Assembly (NCBI RefSeq): GCF_004348825.1
Contig: NZ_SMJU01000001.1
Location: forward strand, 434,001 to 498,000
Length of the DNA: 64,000 nt
Direction: 5' to 3'
Source: Arundinibacter roseus
GTDB lineage: Bacteria > Bacteroidota > Bacteroidia > Cytophagales > Spirosomataceae
This document shows, piece by piece, positions 24,062 through 32,473 of the stretch. The position numbers were made by a program, and so were the translations under genes. The number at the start of each line of letters is the position of its first letter. Position 1 is the stretch's first letter. Under the pieces are notes generated by a model. The model had not been told where the DNA came from. It worked only from the letters and a program-made list of their open reading frames with translations, and did not search any database.

Positions 24062-26758
24062 ATGAACAGTACCCAAATCGAAAGCAACGTTCAGCAGCTT
24101 ATCCGCGCACATCAGCCCGATACCTTTATTTATGACCTACTCCTGGCCTACGGGCAACCAAAGGCCTCCATCAAGCGCTTACAGATTGGTTCGCTCAATC
24201 TGGCAAAGCAGGCCGGCGAAATAGCCTGGAAGAAAAAACTCTACTACCGCGAGATTCCCGCCGGAGACGATCTGAACGCCCAACTCGACGAGCTGCGGGC
24301 CGATGCGGCCGTTACCAAACATGATCCGCGCTTTATCGTGGTCACGGACCACAGGTCCCTCGCGGCCTGCGACCGCAAAACTCAGGAGACAATCTGCTGC
24401 ACGCTGACCGAACTGCCCCGGCACTTTGATTTTTTTCTGCCCTGGGCGGGCATGGAAAAAACGCAGCTCCAAAACGAAAATCCCGCTGATGTAAAGGCCG
24501 CCGAGAAAATGGCCCGGCTATACGACGAAATCCGGAAGGACAACCCCACCGATACGCCCGAAGCCGTGCATGGCCTCAATGTGTTTTTGTCGCGGCTGCT
24601 GTTCTGCTTTTTTGCCGAAGATACCGGCATTTTTGAAAAGGCACAGTTTACCAATGCCATTGGCAGCCACACGCAGACCGACGGCAGCGACCTGCATGCG
24701 TATCTCGACCGCCTTTTTGAGATCCTGAATACGCCCGCGCGGGCAGCAGACCTACCGGCCTACCTCACGGCTTTTCCGTACGTCAACGGTGGGCTGTTTC
24801 GCAACCGCCACCACGCACCGGTGTTTACGCGCCGCAGCCGGCAGGCCGTCATCGATAGCGGCGAGCTGGATTGGAGCGCCATCAATCCCGATATTTTCGG
24901 GTCTATGATTCAGGCCGTGATTACGCCCGAGCACCGGGGCGGGCTGGGTATGCACTATACGTCGGTGCCCAATATCATGAAGGTCATTGAGCCGCTGTTT
25001 CTCAACGAGTTGCACGAGGAGTTTGAGGCGGCACAGGGCGCGCCCAAAAAACTCAACGCCCTGCTCACACGCATGCAGCGCATCAAACTCTTTGACCCCG
25101 CCTGCGGCAGCGGCAATTTTCTGATTATTGCCTACAAGGAACTCCGGCGGCTCGAAATGAAGATTTTCCGGGCCCTCAACACGCTCGCACTTTCCAACAT
25201 CAGTCTTAGTAATTTTTACGGCATTGAGCTCGACGACTTTGCGCACGAGGTCGCGATTCTTTCGCTGTGGCTGGCGGAGCATCAGATGAATCAGGAGTTT
25301 TTCCGGGAGTTTGGCCGCTCCAAACCTTCCCTGCCCCTCACGAGCGCCGGGCACATTGTACACGGAAACGCCTGCCGACTCGACTGGGAATCCGTTTGCC
25401 CCAAACTCGAAGGCGATGAAGTGTATATTCTCGGAAATCCGCCGTATTTGGGATATAGTATGCAAAATAAAGTGCAAAAAGAAGATATTGATTTAGTTTT
25501 TAAGGGGTTAGATAACTATAAAAACTTAGATTACATTGCCTGTTGGTTTTTGAAAGGAGCTAATTTTATTCAAAATTATAACGCTCAATTCGCATATGTA
25601 AGCACAAACTCTATTTGTCAAGGGGAGCAAGTGGCATGTCTATGGAGACATGTTTTTATTAGAAATCTCGAAATAGGATTTGCACATACCTCATTCAAAT
25701 GGGCAAATAACGCAAAGTCAAATGCAGGGGTTATTGTAGCTATAATTGGAGTTAGAAATTTGTCGAATAAGAAAAAATTTATTTTTAGAAACTCTACAAA
25801 AAAAATAACTTCCAAAATTAGCCCATATTTGATTGAAGCAGGCGATTTTATAATTCAGAAAAGAAGTACTCCTCTTTCACAATTTCAGCCTATACTTAGA
25901 GGTAGCGGTCCCATTGATGATGGAAATCTAATTTTAGATAGTTTTGAAAAAGATGAATTATTGGCAAAATATCCATCAGCGAAAAAGTTTATTAAAAGAC
26001 TATTAGGAGCTCATGAATTTATTAATGGATTTGAAAGATGGTGTTTGTGGATTGAGGACAATGACTTAAATGAAGCAAAAAGTATACCTGAATTTCAAAC
26101 ACGCATCAAGAAAGTAGAACTATTTAGACTTTCCAGTAATAAGAAAAATACTAGAAATGATGCGATAAATTCCCATAGATTTAGTGAAAATAGATTTAAT
26201 AATACTCATGGATTATTTGTTCCAAGAGTATCATCTGAAAGGAGAGTTTATATACCATTTGGTTTTGTTGAAAATACTGTAATAGTTGATTCTGCCCAAG
26301 CTATCTATGATCCCGATCCATACCTTTTCTCCATCCTAACCTCCCGCATGCACATGACCTGGGTGCGAGCTGTGGCGGGTAGACTAAAAACGGACTATCG
26401 TTATTCCAACACCCTCTGCTACAACACCTTCCCCTTCCCTCCCATTTCCGAAACGCAGAAGCAGGAGCTGGAAGGGCACGTGTATAATATTTTGGGTGAG
26501 CGGGAGGCGCATTCGGAAAAAACCCTGGCGCAGCTCTACGACCCCGAAAAAATGCCCGCCGGCCTGCGCGAAGCCCACCGCCAAAACGACCTCGCCGTGG
26601 AGCGCTGCTACCGTAGCCGCCCTTTCGAGAGCGACGAAGAACGGCTCGAATACCTCTTCAAACTCTACGAGCAGATGATCGCGCGGGAGCAGGAAAAGGG
26701 GACGTTGTTTGAAGGTGCCGGGAAGAGGAAAAGGTCTGGAACTTTGATTAGAAAATGA
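24062..26758 (+). CDS. MmeI-like class I SAM-dependent DNA methyltransferase
   Basis: 898 residues from ATG 24062; a longer frame adds 29 residues with no family character. The order follows MmeI-type enzymes: an N-terminal domain, a helical spacer (FLSRLLFCFFAEDTGIF, AFPYVNGGLF), then the methyltransferase with FDPACGSGNFLIIAY (motif I), YGIELDDFAHEVA and ILGNPPYLGY (motif IV, NPPY for adenine N6). The target-recognition domain covers about 463-753 and a C-terminal helical part follows. I do not see the MmeI nuclease motif D-x9-ExK in the N-terminus, so cutting probably needs another protein. A helicase and a GIY-YIG nuclease follow 1.3 kb downstream. The target-recognition part is AT-rich while both flanks are GC-rich. 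Confidence 0.88.
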   Translation: MNSTQIESNVQQLIRAHQPDTFIYDLLLAYGQPKASIKRLQIGSLNLAKQAGEIAWKKKLYYREIPAGDDLNAQLDELRADAAVTKHDPRFIVVTDHRSLAACDRKTQETICCTLTELPRHFDFFLPWAGMEKTQLQNENPADVKAAEKMARLYDEIRKDNPTDTPEAVHGLNVFLSRLLFCFFAEDTGIFEKAQFTNAIGSHTQTDGSDLHAYLDRLFEILNTPARAADLPAYLTAFPYVNGGLFRNRHHAPVFTRRSRQAVIDSGELDWSAINPDIFGSMIQAVITPEHRGGLGMHYTSVPNIMKVIEPLFLNELHEEFEAAQGAPKKLNALLTRMQRIKLFDPACGSGNFLIIAYKELRRLEMKIFRALNTLALSNISLSNFYGIELDDFAHEVAILSLWLAEHQMNQEFFREFGRSKPSLPLTSAGHIVHGNACRLDWESVCPKLEGDEVYILGNPPYLGYSMQNKVQKEDIDLVFKGLDNYKNLDYIACWFLKGANFIQNYNAQFAYVSTNSICQGEQVACLWRHVFIRNLEIGFAHTSFKWANNAKSNAGVIVAIIGVRNLSNKKKFIFRNSTKKITSKISPYLIEAGDFIIQKRSTPLSQFQPILRGSGPIDDGNLILDSFEKDELLAKYPSAKKFIKRLLGAHEFINGFERWCLWIEDNDLNEAKSIPEFQTRIKKVELFRLSSNKKNTRNDAINSHRFSENRFNNTHGLFVPRVSSERRVYIPFGFVENTVIVDSAQAIYDPDPYLFSILTSRMHMTWVRAVAGRLKTDYRYSNTLCYNTFPFPPISETQKQELEGHVYNILGEREAHSEKTLAQLYDPEKMPAGLREAHRQNDLAVERCYRSRPFESDEERLEYLFKLYEQMIAREQEKGTLFEGAGKRKRSGTLIRK

Positions 26759-26890
26759 TTAAATGAAGACTATGAGATTGTAGGGTTTAGATTTTGTGTG
26801 TGCTGTGATTGGGATAATTAGATTGTTTTGATTTTTTGATTGACTTCTTTATTATATTTTGGCTGTTTATTATTTAATTAACTGATTATC

Positions 26891-27304
26891 ATGGAAGAAA
26901 AGCCTATTTATCCGTTGTCTGATCTGACTGGAAAAATAATTGGCTGTGCGATGGAAGTACACCGAACTTTGGGTAATGGATTTCAAGAGGTAATATACCA
27001 GCGGGCATTGGCTATTGAAATGAGTGAACAGGGCTTGAAATTCAGTCGTGAGCACGAAATGGATATTTTCTATAAAGGTGAAAAGATTGGATTACGTCGG
27101 GTTGATTTTTTTGTGGAAAGCAATATTATGCTGGAACTAAAAGCCGTCATTCAACTCGATGATGTTCATCTTGCACAAGCAATCAATTATTTAGAAGCCT
27201 CGAAAATGCCGATTGGACTTTTAATAAACTTCGGCAGTACAAGCCTCCAATTTAAACGAGTTATGAAACCTACCAGAAAACGCACTAATCAGAATCCAAA
27301 ATAA
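26891..27304 (+). CDS. GxxExxY family protein (PD-(D/E)XK-like)
   Basis: 137 residues. The name motif is present as GFQEVIYQ, followed by FSREHEMDIFYKGEKIG, the RVDFFVE strand and LELKAV, the D...E-x-K pattern of a PD-(D/E)XK nuclease fold. It continues HLAQAINYLEASKMPIGLLINFG, a typical family block. Members are small, scattered in Bacteroidota and cyanobacterial genomes, and of unknown function. It sits with a truncated AlbA_2 gene in an AT-rich segment between the methyltransferase and helicase genes, and looks like a later insertion. Confidence 0.85.
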   Translation: MEEKPIYPLSDLTGKIIGCAMEVHRTLGNGFQEVIYQRALAIEMSEQGLKFSREHEMDIFYKGEKIGLRRVDFFVESNIMLELKAVIQLDDVHLAQAINYLEASKMPIGLLINFGSTSLQFKRVMKPTRKRTNQNPK

Positions 27305-27378
27305 TTACAACCATCAATCAGTTAACCAATAAAAAATTATAATTTCACAATCCTCAATGATAAAAAAGCACGGACTAA

Positions 27379-27960
27379 TGGTCATCAGTCAATCATAAAA
27401 TCATAGTCCCACTCCCCGAAATCGTCAGCGAGTTTACTCGGGTGGCAGTGACGGTGTATTCCGGCATAGTAGATACGGAGGTCATCTCCATTCTTGATTA
27501 TATAGATAAGCACTACCGGCTGACACAAAAGGAGTTCATTGCCCTGGGACTGATAGCAACAGAGAAGAAAATACTTTCTACTCAATTGGCCACCAAACTG
27601 CAACTGGCTCAGGAAGACAAAATGCGTTCGTGGGTAGGCCCACTGATTGAGAAAGGGGTTATCATCAGTCAGGGCGTCAAAAAAGGAACAGAATATTTAT
27701 TAAATCCTGAGCTGTTTTCACAAGCGAGATTAGACATAAAGCCCTCGTTAAAGACCATTGAGCCTTATAAGCTAGAAGCATTGATTATCGAGGACCTGCG
27801 CTATAATGGTAAAAGTACAATGCAAGAAATAATGAAAAGATTGCCAGAACTATCCAGTAGTCACATTCAAAAGGCTGTATATCAACTTGTTGAAAGAGGG
27901 GATTTGTTACCCGAAGGAGGCAAAAGAAATAGGAGATATACGTTGTCCAAAAAAAAATAA
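27379..27960 (+). pseudogene. Truncated C-terminal part of an AlbA_2/ATP-binding protein
   Basis: The open frame runs from after the stop at 27376 and has no good start; GTG 27442 is the usual machine choice and gives 172 residues. The text before it, PLPEIVSEFTRVAVTVYSG, is the strand that follows the ATP-binding domain in AlbA_2 proteins. Then come two winged-helix units (LTQKEFIALGLIATEKK, STMQEIMKRLPELSSSHIQKAVYQLVERGDLL). The order matches the C-terminal part of the intact protein at 19777 (DDFQVELRLSAIV, then LSVKEILVLEAVREGKT). The AlbA_2 and ATPase domains are missing, so this is most likely a remnant, though a free winged-helix protein could still be made. Confidence 0.65.
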
Positions 27961-28081
27961 ATAAAAGTAAAATTAGAAAATAAACTACATAACTAACTAT
28001 AAATCAGATATATATATTTTCATTTATAAAAAGTAAAAAGAAAATAAAACACAGTTTAGTCAGCAATTAACCCTTTTCTTA

Positions 28082-30217
28082 ATGCCCGATATAGTCCACG
28101 TCACCTACGCCCAAACGGGCCAAAGCGCTACCACTGATCCGCTGGGAATGCGCGAAATGCAGCAGAAAGTCTATCAGGCCCGCGATGCGCAGTACCTTTT
28201 ACTCAAAGCCCCGCCTGCCTCGGGCAAATCGCGCGCGCTGATGTTCGTGGCCCTGGACAAGCTCATGAATCAGGGCATCCGGAAGGTCATTGTGGCCGTG
28301 CCGGAGCGCTCCATTGGGGGGGCATTTGCGGCCACCCCGCTCAAAGCGGACGGTTTCTACGCCGATTGGTCGCCCAATCCGCTGTACAACCTTTGCACGC
28401 CCGGCATGGACGGCAGCACGAGCAAGGTGCAGGCCTTCAAAAACTTCCTGAACAGCGGCGAGCAGATTTTGATCTGTACCCACGCCACACTGCGCTTTGC
28501 CTTTGAGGAACTCGACGAATCGGCCTTCGATACCATCCTGCTGGCTATCGACGAATTTCACCACGTATCTGCCGACGGCGACAGTCGCCTGGGCGAGCTG
28601 CTGCGGAGCATCATGGCCAAGTCCAGCGCCCACATTGTAGCCATGACGGGCTCCTACTTTCGGGGCGACAGCGTGCCGGTGCTACTGCCCGAAGACGAAG
28701 ACCGCTTTACCAAAGTCACCTACAACTATTATCAGCAGCTCAATGGCTACCGCTACCTGAAATCACTGGGCATTGGCTACCATTTTTACCAGGGCAAATA
28801 CACCTCGGCTATTCTGGAAGTGCTGGACACCAACAAAAAAACCATCCTGCACATTCCGAACGTCAACTCGGGCGAGTCTACCAAGAAAAAGCATGAGGAA
28901 GTAGACACCATTCTGGATGCCGTGGGAGAAGTAGTTTCTGTCGATCCTGACTCCGGCATCATCCACCTCAAACGCCATACCGACGGCAAAGTATTGAAAG
29001 TAGCCGACCTGGTAAACGACACCTCCCGCGACCGCGAAAAGGTGGTGGCTTACCTGCGGGGCATCAGCTCTGCCGACGAGCTGGACCTGATTATTGCCCT
29101 GGGCATGGCCAAAGAGGGCTTCGACTGGCCCTACTGCGAGCACGCCCTCACGGTAGGCTACAGGGGCTCGCTCACGGAGATTATCCAGATCATTGGCCGC
29201 GCCACCCGCGACAGCGCCAACAAAACCCACGCGCAGTTTACCAACCTGATTGCCCAGCCCGACGCCGCCGATGACCTCGTACGGGTGTCGGTCAATAACA
29301 TGCTGAAAGCCATCACGGCTTCGCTGCTGATGGAGCAGGTACTGGCGCCCAACTTCAAGTTTAAGACCAGGCTGTCGGACGACGATCGGACGGAACCCGG
29401 CGAAATAAAGGTGCGTGGCCTGAAAGAACCCAGTACACAGCGGGTGCAGAACATTGTGGAGTCGGATCTGAATGACCTCAAAGCCCGAATTCTGCAAGAC
29501 GACACGATGCTCAAAACCATCCCCGGCACGGTAGACCCGGAGGTAATCAATAAAGTACTGATTCCAAAGATCATTCAGGCCAGGTACCCGCAGCTCACCG
29601 AAGAAGAAGTGGAAGAAGTACGGCAGTATGTAGTGCTCGACTCCGTGGTGAAAAACAACCTGATGGTAGACATACAGGAGCTCAAAAAGGCGATTCAGAA
29701 AGACGAAAGTATTCAGAAAGCCATACAGGGCGGAGTGCCGGAAAGTCAGATTAACAAAGACCTGGTGCCCAAAGTAGTGCAGGCGCTATACCCCGACCTG
29801 GAACAGGACGACCTGCGGAAGTTCAGCGAATTGGCCGTTGCGGAGGACAATCCGGCCTACTCAGGTTCAGAAAGTGGCGATACACGTTTTATTCGCATGG
29901 CCGGACAGTTTGTCAATATAGATGACCTGCACATTGACCTGATTGACCGCGTCAACCCGTTTCAGAAAGCCTACGAGATTCTGTCAAAATCGGTGACGAC
30001 CAAAGTCCTGAAAGTGATTCAGGACAGCATTGAGGCTACGCGCATTCAGATGACGCTGGAAGAGGCTTTGCTGCTATGGCCAAAGATTCAGGATTTTGTA
30101 AAAACCTTCCGGCGAGAGCCCGGTTTACACGCTTCCGATCCTCTGGAAGTACGCATGGCGCAGGCGTTGATCTATCTGAAAGAACAAAAACGCAAGGCAC
30201 AGTATGGACAAGGATAA
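28082..30217 (+). CDS. DEAD/DEAH-type helicase
   Basis: 711 residues. Superfamily 2 motifs: Walker A in KAPPASGKSRALM, motif II as AIDEFHHVS (DEFH), motif III-like VAMTGSYF, and motif VI EIIQIIGRATRDS. The C-terminal third (about 460-590) holds two related 60-residue repeats, each with the pattern LK-x-I ... INK-x-L-x-PK-x-x-QA-x-YP, not part of the helicase core. It overlaps the GIY-YIG gene by 14 bases, implying coupled translation. With the MmeI-like methyltransferase upstream, it could be the translocase of a restriction system. It could also be an independent defence pair with the nuclease. G+C is high, like the methyltransferase core. Confidence 0.88.
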   Translation: MPDIVHVTYAQTGQSATTDPLGMREMQQKVYQARDAQYLLLKAPPASGKSRALMFVALDKLMNQGIRKVIVAVPERSIGGAFAATPLKADGFYADWSPNPLYNLCTPGMDGSTSKVQAFKNFLNSGEQILICTHATLRFAFEELDESAFDTILLAIDEFHHVSADGDSRLGELLRSIMAKSSAHIVAMTGSYFRGDSVPVLLPEDEDRFTKVTYNYYQQLNGYRYLKSLGIGYHFYQGKYTSAILEVLDTNKKTILHIPNVNSGESTKKKHEEVDTILDAVGEVVSVDPDSGIIHLKRHTDGKVLKVADLVNDTSRDREKVVAYLRGISSADELDLIIALGMAKEGFDWPYCEHALTVGYRGSLTEIIQIIGRATRDSANKTHAQFTNLIAQPDAADDLVRVSVNNMLKAITASLLMEQVLAPNFKFKTRLSDDDRTEPGEIKVRGLKEPSTQRVQNIVESDLNDLKARILQDDTMLKTIPGTVDPEVINKVLIPKIIQARYPQLTEEEVEEVRQYVVLDSVVKNNLMVDIQELKKAIQKDESIQKAIQGGVPESQINKDLVPKVVQALYPDLEQDDLRKFSELAVAEDNPAYSGSESGDTRFIRMAGQFVNIDDLHIDLIDRVNPFQKAYEILSKSVTTKVLKVIQDSIEATRIQMTLEEALLLWPKIQDFVKTFRREPGLHASDPLEVRMAQALIYLKEQKRKAQYGQG

Positions 30218-31361
30218 GCTACTGCGGGCAATTTTTGAAAACGATCCGCTGGGCCTGCTCAACATAAAGCCGGCGGGCCATCCGGTACGTAATGAAGACG
30301 AACGGCTGGTCGCAAGTTTTCAGGAAATTGTCGATTTCTTTGAGAAACACAGCCGCCCGCCCGCCTCCGGTGGCGGTATTCAGGAGCATCAGCTCTATAC
30401 CCGACTGGAATCCCTGCGGAAGAATCCCGAAAAAGTAGCGGTGCTCCAAAAACACGACCCTCATAACCTGCTGCAACCAGAGAAAAAGGAACTTACCTCG
30501 CTGGAAGATGTGCTGTCAGATGATATTTTGGGCCTACTGAATGACGACGCCGGGGATTTATTTGACCTGCGCCACGTACCCAAAGAAACCACAATGCCCG
30601 ACTACGTGGGTAAGCGCACAGTCTGTGAAGATTTTGAGCAGTTTGTACCCTTGTTCACGGCCTGTCAGGGCGACCTGAAAACGGGCAAACGGAAACTGCT
30701 GCCTTTCCGCAACGAGCAGCAAATTGAGAAGGGATATTTCTTTGTGCTGAAAGGGATTTTGTTGTACGTAGCCGACGTAGGCACCCGCGAACAGGACAAG
30801 GGGAAAGTCAACGCCCGCCTGCGCTGTATATTCGAGAATGGCACCGAGTCGGACATGCTGCTGCGCTCTTTGGCTGCCGAACTATACAAAGACGGCCGGC
30901 GTGTTACCGAACATCAGGATCGCTATCTGAATGGGCTCCGGGGGATTGGGCCGGAAGACGAAAACACCGGATTTATCTACATTCTGAAATCGCAGAGCCA
31001 AAATCAGGCGATTCGAAGTATCCAAAACCTGTACAAAATAGGCTTTACGAAAATGCCCGTAGAAGACCGAATCGTACAGGCCCGACAGGACCCAACCTTC
31101 CTGATGGCTGACGTCCGGATCGTGATGACCTACCAATGCTACAACCTGAACCCACAGAAACTGGAACAATTGCTGCATAGCTTCTTTGGCAACTCCTGCC
31201 TCAACCTCGACGTATTCGATCAGGCCGGTCAGCGCCACACGCCCCGCGAGTGGTTCATTGCACCGCTGCACATCATCGAACAGGCCGTGCACCTGATCCT
31301 ATCAGGCGAGATTGTGCACTATCGGTACGATGCAGAGAAGGAGGAGATTGTGGGGAGGTAA
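30204..31361 (+). CDS. GIY-YIG nuclease family protein
   Basis: 385 residues. The C-terminal GIY-YIG domain (about 250-350, T5orf172/Mug113 type) has TGFIYILKSQ and LYKIGFTKMPVEDRI, the two halves of the name motif, with the catalytic Arg in DRI. It continues YNLNPQKLEQLLHSFFG (conserved Glu region) and REWFIAP. The N-terminal 250 residues are unassigned, possibly a contact surface for the helicase. The ATG at 30204 lies inside the end of the helicase gene. A role as the DNA-cutting subunit of the methyltransferase-helicase set is inferred from context. Confidence 0.85.
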   Translation: MDKDKLLRAIFENDPLGLLNIKPAGHPVRNEDERLVASFQEIVDFFEKHSRPPASGGGIQEHQLYTRLESLRKNPEKVAVLQKHDPHNLLQPEKKELTSLEDVLSDDILGLLNDDAGDLFDLRHVPKETTMPDYVGKRTVCEDFEQFVPLFTACQGDLKTGKRKLLPFRNEQQIEKGYFFVLKGILLYVADVGTREQDKGKVNARLRCIFENGTESDMLLRSLAAELYKDGRRVTEHQDRYLNGLRGIGPEDENTGFIYILKSQSQNQAIRSIQNLYKIGFTKMPVEDRIVQARQDPTFLMADVRIVMTYQCYNLNPQKLEQLLHSFFGNSCLNLDVFDQAGQRHTPREWFIAPLHIIEQAVHLILSGEIVHYRYDAEKEEIVGR

Positions 31362-31706
31362 GTGGAGATAAAATTTAGATTGTATTCACCAACACTTTGG
31401 CTGAGTCGTTCAAAATGAATATTGAAGCATATATAGCCAGTTCAGAGGCTTTTGAAATGTTTAATTCTTTTTTTACCCAATGACTCGAAGTATACTAAAC
31501 TAGATTGACTCCGCAATATTTAGTCTTGATCTTGGAAGACTAAGTATAACTATACAGTAGCCGTACACTTTTTCAGTTTCTTTGTCTACCAATTCACTAT
31601 TTTATTACCCTTAATTTCCAATTAGTAAGTATTTTTATTAATTTTCAAGAGATCGTACCGCGCTGATCTAGTGATTTCTTATATTGTCGCAAAAAGGAGA
31701 TAGTTT
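31362..31706. other. Intergenic stretch after the GIY-YIG gene
   Basis: 345 AT-rich bases. The only frame from an ATG is 22 codons (31414-31482), not convincing. The end carries AAAAAGGAG a few bases before the next start codon, so it serves as leader for the 31707 gene. No clear terminator or repeat is seen. Confidence 0.4.
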
Positions 31707-32462
31707 ATGACGAGAAGTACTAACCCTGTATCTGATTTTAATGTAGAGATTATTGGCGAGAAGAAAGTAGAGAAGCCATATGCAGAAACCCTTCAAGTCT
31801 TCACCTTTAAGGTTTCAAACCTGTTGCCAAAGGAGAGAGAAATAGAATTCATGCCATGTATTTATATCACTAGTAAGCAAGAGCAGTTAGAGACTAGGGA
31901 TTTAATAAATACATCAAGTCTATGGTCTGATAGTCTTAAACCAAATGTATATAAAATCTATGATTTCTTATTCAAGGAAGAGCAGCTATCCAAAATTGTA
32001 AATGGTGACCAAATCTTTATTGCTCTAATGCTAGAATCTAAATCCGTACAATTAAAATATGAATTCATCCGGGAAAAAGGTAGTTGGGTTTTAAGTAATT
32101 TCACAAAGATCGATTTCATATTGACCAAAAAGTTGATCCAAAATAGTCTTACAAAAAAACTTGAAAGGCTTGAAGTTTTTGAAGAAAAGTATAAAGTCAC
32201 TTTTGAAAGTTTAACCATAGAAGTAAAAAGTAATGATTTAATTACTGTTGTTGGGGAACTTCATTCAAGCGAAGGAATGTATTTAAAAAACACTTCATTC
32301 TTTGTTTATGCTATTGCTTATGATGAGGAAGGAATAATTATAGCTCAGAACAGAGATCGTATCCATAAAGAACGTTTCTATGGTTTCGAAATTATTGACT
32401 TTAATTTAGCAGGTCACGATATCGTCAACCGGGTACGAAAAATTAGAGTTTATCCTACTTAA
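31707..32462 (+). CDS. Hypothetical strand-rich partner of the GHKL-DUF3883 protein
   Basis: 251 residues, no signal peptide, no membrane segment. It has alternating strands (ETLQVFTFKVSNLL, EFMPCIYITSK, ITVVGELHSSEGMYLKNTSFFVYAIAYDEEGIII) resembling two immunoglobulin-like or FxLYD-like sandwich domains joined by a short Lys-rich helix near residue 150. I do not recognise a family. A good ribosome-binding site (AAAAAGGAG) precedes it. It ends 11 bases before the GHKL gene and shares its low G+C, so the two were probably acquired together and act together. Confidence 0.7.
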   Translation: MTRSTNPVSDFNVEIIGEKKVEKPYAETLQVFTFKVSNLLPKEREIEFMPCIYITSKQEQLETRDLINTSSLWSDSLKPNVYKIYDFLFKEEQLSKIVNGDQIFIALMLESKSVQLKYEFIREKGSWVLSNFTKIDFILTKKLIQNSLTKKLERLEVFEEKYKVTFESLTIEVKSNDLITVVGELHSSEGMYLKNTSFFVYAIAYDEEGIIIAQNRDRIHKERFYGFEIIDFNLAGHDIVNRVRKIRVYPT

Positions 32463-32473
32463 AAATTAAGCTT

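Noticed and set aside
24752-25477. Antisense frame of 241 codons in the methyltransferase
   Set aside because: The plus strand carries clear methyltransferase motifs here; the antisense text has no recognisable domain.
28763-29497. Long antisense frame (244 codons) inside the helicase gene
   Set aside because: It mirrors a GC-rich conserved helicase frame and shows no family motif; a shadow frame.
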